A stretch of 5,393 bases of DNA from Bacillota bacterium. Lineage in GTDB: Bacteria > Bacillota > UBA4882 > UBA8346. Position 1 is the first letter of the stretch, and each line of letters starts with the position of its first letter. Below are positions 5,368 to 5,393 of the stretch, in pieces. The translations under genes were made by a program, and so were the position numbers. The notes beneath the pieces are model-generated. The model searched no databases and had not been told where the DNA came from. It saw nothing but the letters and a program-made list of their open reading frames with translations. The stretch is taken from the NCBI GenBank assembly GCA_023392595.1, contig JAEVYU010000007.1, positions 1-5,393 on the forward strand. Reading direction: 5' to 3'.

Positions 5368-5393
5368 AACACCCCTTCATTTGGTATAGTGAA

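Noticed and set aside
1..5393. CRISPR arrays, rRNA, tRNA or insertion-sequence transposase genes
   Set aside because: None seen: no regularly spaced repeat array, no rRNA or tRNA signature, and no frame with transposase or integrase features.

Overview
This window carries a complete three-gene operon for an NAD(H)-linked, heterotrimeric [FeFe]-hydrogenase. The gene order is hydC (NuoE-like, 477-953), hydB (NuoF-like, 950-2236), hydA (catalytic, 2236-3963). The genes overlap by 4 and 1 bases, each has a good Shine-Dalgarno sequence, and a strong hairpin terminator follows. The strong SDs, overlapping starts, sigma-A-like promoter and hydrogenase type suggest an anaerobic, fermentative or syntrophic Firmicute (Clostridia sensu lato). 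That placement is inference; nothing in the window fixes the taxon.

Layout: 2-79 is the 3' end of an unidentified + strand gene. 80-476 is a non-coding regulatory region. It holds a pair of 16-base direct repeats 40 bp apart, a weak Rex-like site, a convincing promoter (TTGACC-18 bp-TATACT at 298-327) whose -10 lies in a small palindrome, and a roughly 140-nt leader. The leader folds by eye into a 5' hairpin plus a multi-helix domain closed by a perfect 9-bp stem, ending just before the hydC SD. This leader is the most interesting non-coding element here.

How the enzyme should work: HydB binds NADH/NAD+ and FMN. Its 4Fe-4S cluster and the HydC 2Fe-2S cluster connect to the chain of iron-sulfur clusters in HydA, which ends at the H-cluster where protons and H2 interconvert. 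HydB (428 aa) lacks the N-terminal 2Fe-2S and C-terminal ferredoxin-like extensions of electron-bifurcating HydABC enzymes, and HydA (575 aa) lacks their C-terminal 2Fe-2S extension. The complex may therefore be a simpler, possibly ferredoxin-independent, NADH-linked hydrogenase. The maturation genes hydE, hydF and hydG are not in the window.

From about 4010 the composition becomes clearly AT-richer and the genes lie on the - strand: a 60-aa DUF551-type protein converging on the operon and apparently sharing its terminator, and a 205-aa protein of unknown function with one membrane segment. The latter is followed by a possible 21-aa ORF and a - strand terminator. A possible + strand promoter near the right edge points to a gene outside the window.
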